Assembly (NCBI GenBank): GCA_902525615.1
Contig: CABZHT010000001.1
Coordinates: 285,282-349,281, forward strand
From: an uncultured Fidelibacterota bacterium
Lineage (GTDB): Bacteria; Fidelibacterota; Marinisomatia; Marinisomatales; Marinisomataceae
DNA length: 64,000 bases
Direction of reading: 5' to 3'
Under the pieces are notes generated by a model that saw only the letters and a list, made by a program, of their open reading frames with translations, had not been told where the DNA came from and did not search any database. Made by a program: the position numbers and the translations under genes. This document shows positions 63,596-64,000 of the stretch, in pieces (position 1 is the first letter of the stretch; the number at the start of each line of letters is the position of its first letter).

Positions 63596-64000
63596 TAACT
63601 AACCATTTTTCTGGATTTAATTTTTGATTATTACCCCAAATTTCAAAATGAATAATATTATCATTTGATACATAGCCAATATTTTGGCCTTCTTTAATAT
63701 TCATATTTTCTGATATTAGCAAATTTTCTAAATGAGTAAAAACAGTGTAGTAACTATTGTTGTGGTCGATTATTACAGTGGTTCCATATCCAGCTATAAA
63801 TGTAATGGTTGATACATATCCATCAAAGACACTTTTAACTGGGAGTGTTGCTCTTGCGCTAATATCAATACCCGGATTATCTAAAGTAGTATTCAAACGA
63901 GGATTCCATTGTGGTCCAAATGATTTAACGACTTTCCCTTGAACAGGCCAATCTAACTTTCCTTTATAATTCCTTATATCCTTATCAATTCTTTTTAAAC
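63585..64000 (-). CDS. EnvC-like murein hydrolase activator, LytM/M23 domain (5' end outside window)
   Basis: The frame is open to the window edge, upstream of the ORF-track start (a TTG). Reading on gives KGKLDWPVQGKVVKSFGPQW, the usual entry to a LytM domain in EnvC/NlpD-type proteins. The domain continues with NPGIDISARATLPVKSVFDG, YGTTVIIDHNNSYYTVFTHL and IHFEIWGNNQKLNPEKWL. In active M23 peptidases the zinc ligands are HxxxD and HxH; here the first is NPGID and the second is IHFEI, so the enzyme is probably an inactive activator of amidases. The N-terminal coiled coil lies beyond the window. Confidence 0.9.
   Translation of the reverse strand, partial: LKRIDKDIRNYKGKLDWPVQGKVVKSFGPQWNPRLNTTLDNPGIDISARATLPVKSVFDGYVSTITFIAGYGTTVIIDHNNSYYTVFTHLENLLISENMNIKEGQNIGYVSNDNIIHFEIWGNNQKLNPEKWLVNGN

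Overview
The window is A+T-rich chromosomal DNA of a Gram-negative, outer-membrane-bearing bacterium. The gene families point to the Fibrobacterota-Chlorobiota-Bacteroidota (FCB) superphylum. These include DUF4835, Ig-like (Big_5) lipoproteins, DUF2723, DUF4139, TonB receptors with a carboxypeptidase-like N-terminal domain, signal peptides ending in Ser/Ala-Gln, and a Tgt without the usual zinc cysteines. A marine lineage such as Marinimicrobia (SAR406) is my best guess, but it is an inference without a database search. The window opens inside secD and closes inside an EnvC-like peptidase gene.

Layout. 1-2861: secD(3' end)-secF-EamA transporter-DUF502, ending in a strong hairpin terminator. 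2889-3116: a tiny protein made of two tandem repeats. 3269-3342: tRNA-Arg(TCT). 3300-9939: a mobile element of about 6.6 kb integrated into that tRNA gene and bounded by a perfect 44-bp direct repeat (the tRNA 3' half). It carries a tyrosine integrase overlapping a small serine recombinase, a ParB-nuclease/DruA-like (DUF4338) fusion protein, several tiny and mostly coupled unknown ORFs, and an excisionase-like HTH gene. CTACAACA repeats cluster at both ends and look like integrase arm sites. No capsid, terminase, replicase or conjugation gene is visible.

10007-21956: a phosphate-response region. PhoB/PhoR-like genes follow a tRNA-Asn by only 5 bases. A TonB receptor, a PKD/beta-helix lipoprotein and an operon phoU-pit-SDR-FKBP-phytase-like-SGNH hydrolase each have, upstream, an 11-bp-periodic direct repeat (TTAGGAT/TTTGAAT class) that I propose is this lineage's Pho box.

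22032-31083: a tightly coupled leftward run (peptidase/propeller/barrel protein, tgt, bcp, lipoprotein, cytidylyltransferase-like, small protein, HIT, small membrane protein, sodium:solute symporter). 31230-39366: an LpxH-like gene, then argF-rpoN-lptB-lptC-kdsC-kdsA-pyrG-kdsB-gatC, which is mostly Kdo/LPS supply and export. 39427-45144: a MacB-type tripartite efflux operon. 45261-64000: housekeeping and envelope genes (CCA enzyme, DUF4835, glycosyltransferase, DUF2723, DUF1844, recG, DUF4139, valS, phosphohexomutase, rpsU, rsmA, tatD, metG, holB, envC-like). All functions are read from motifs by eye; no searches were run.
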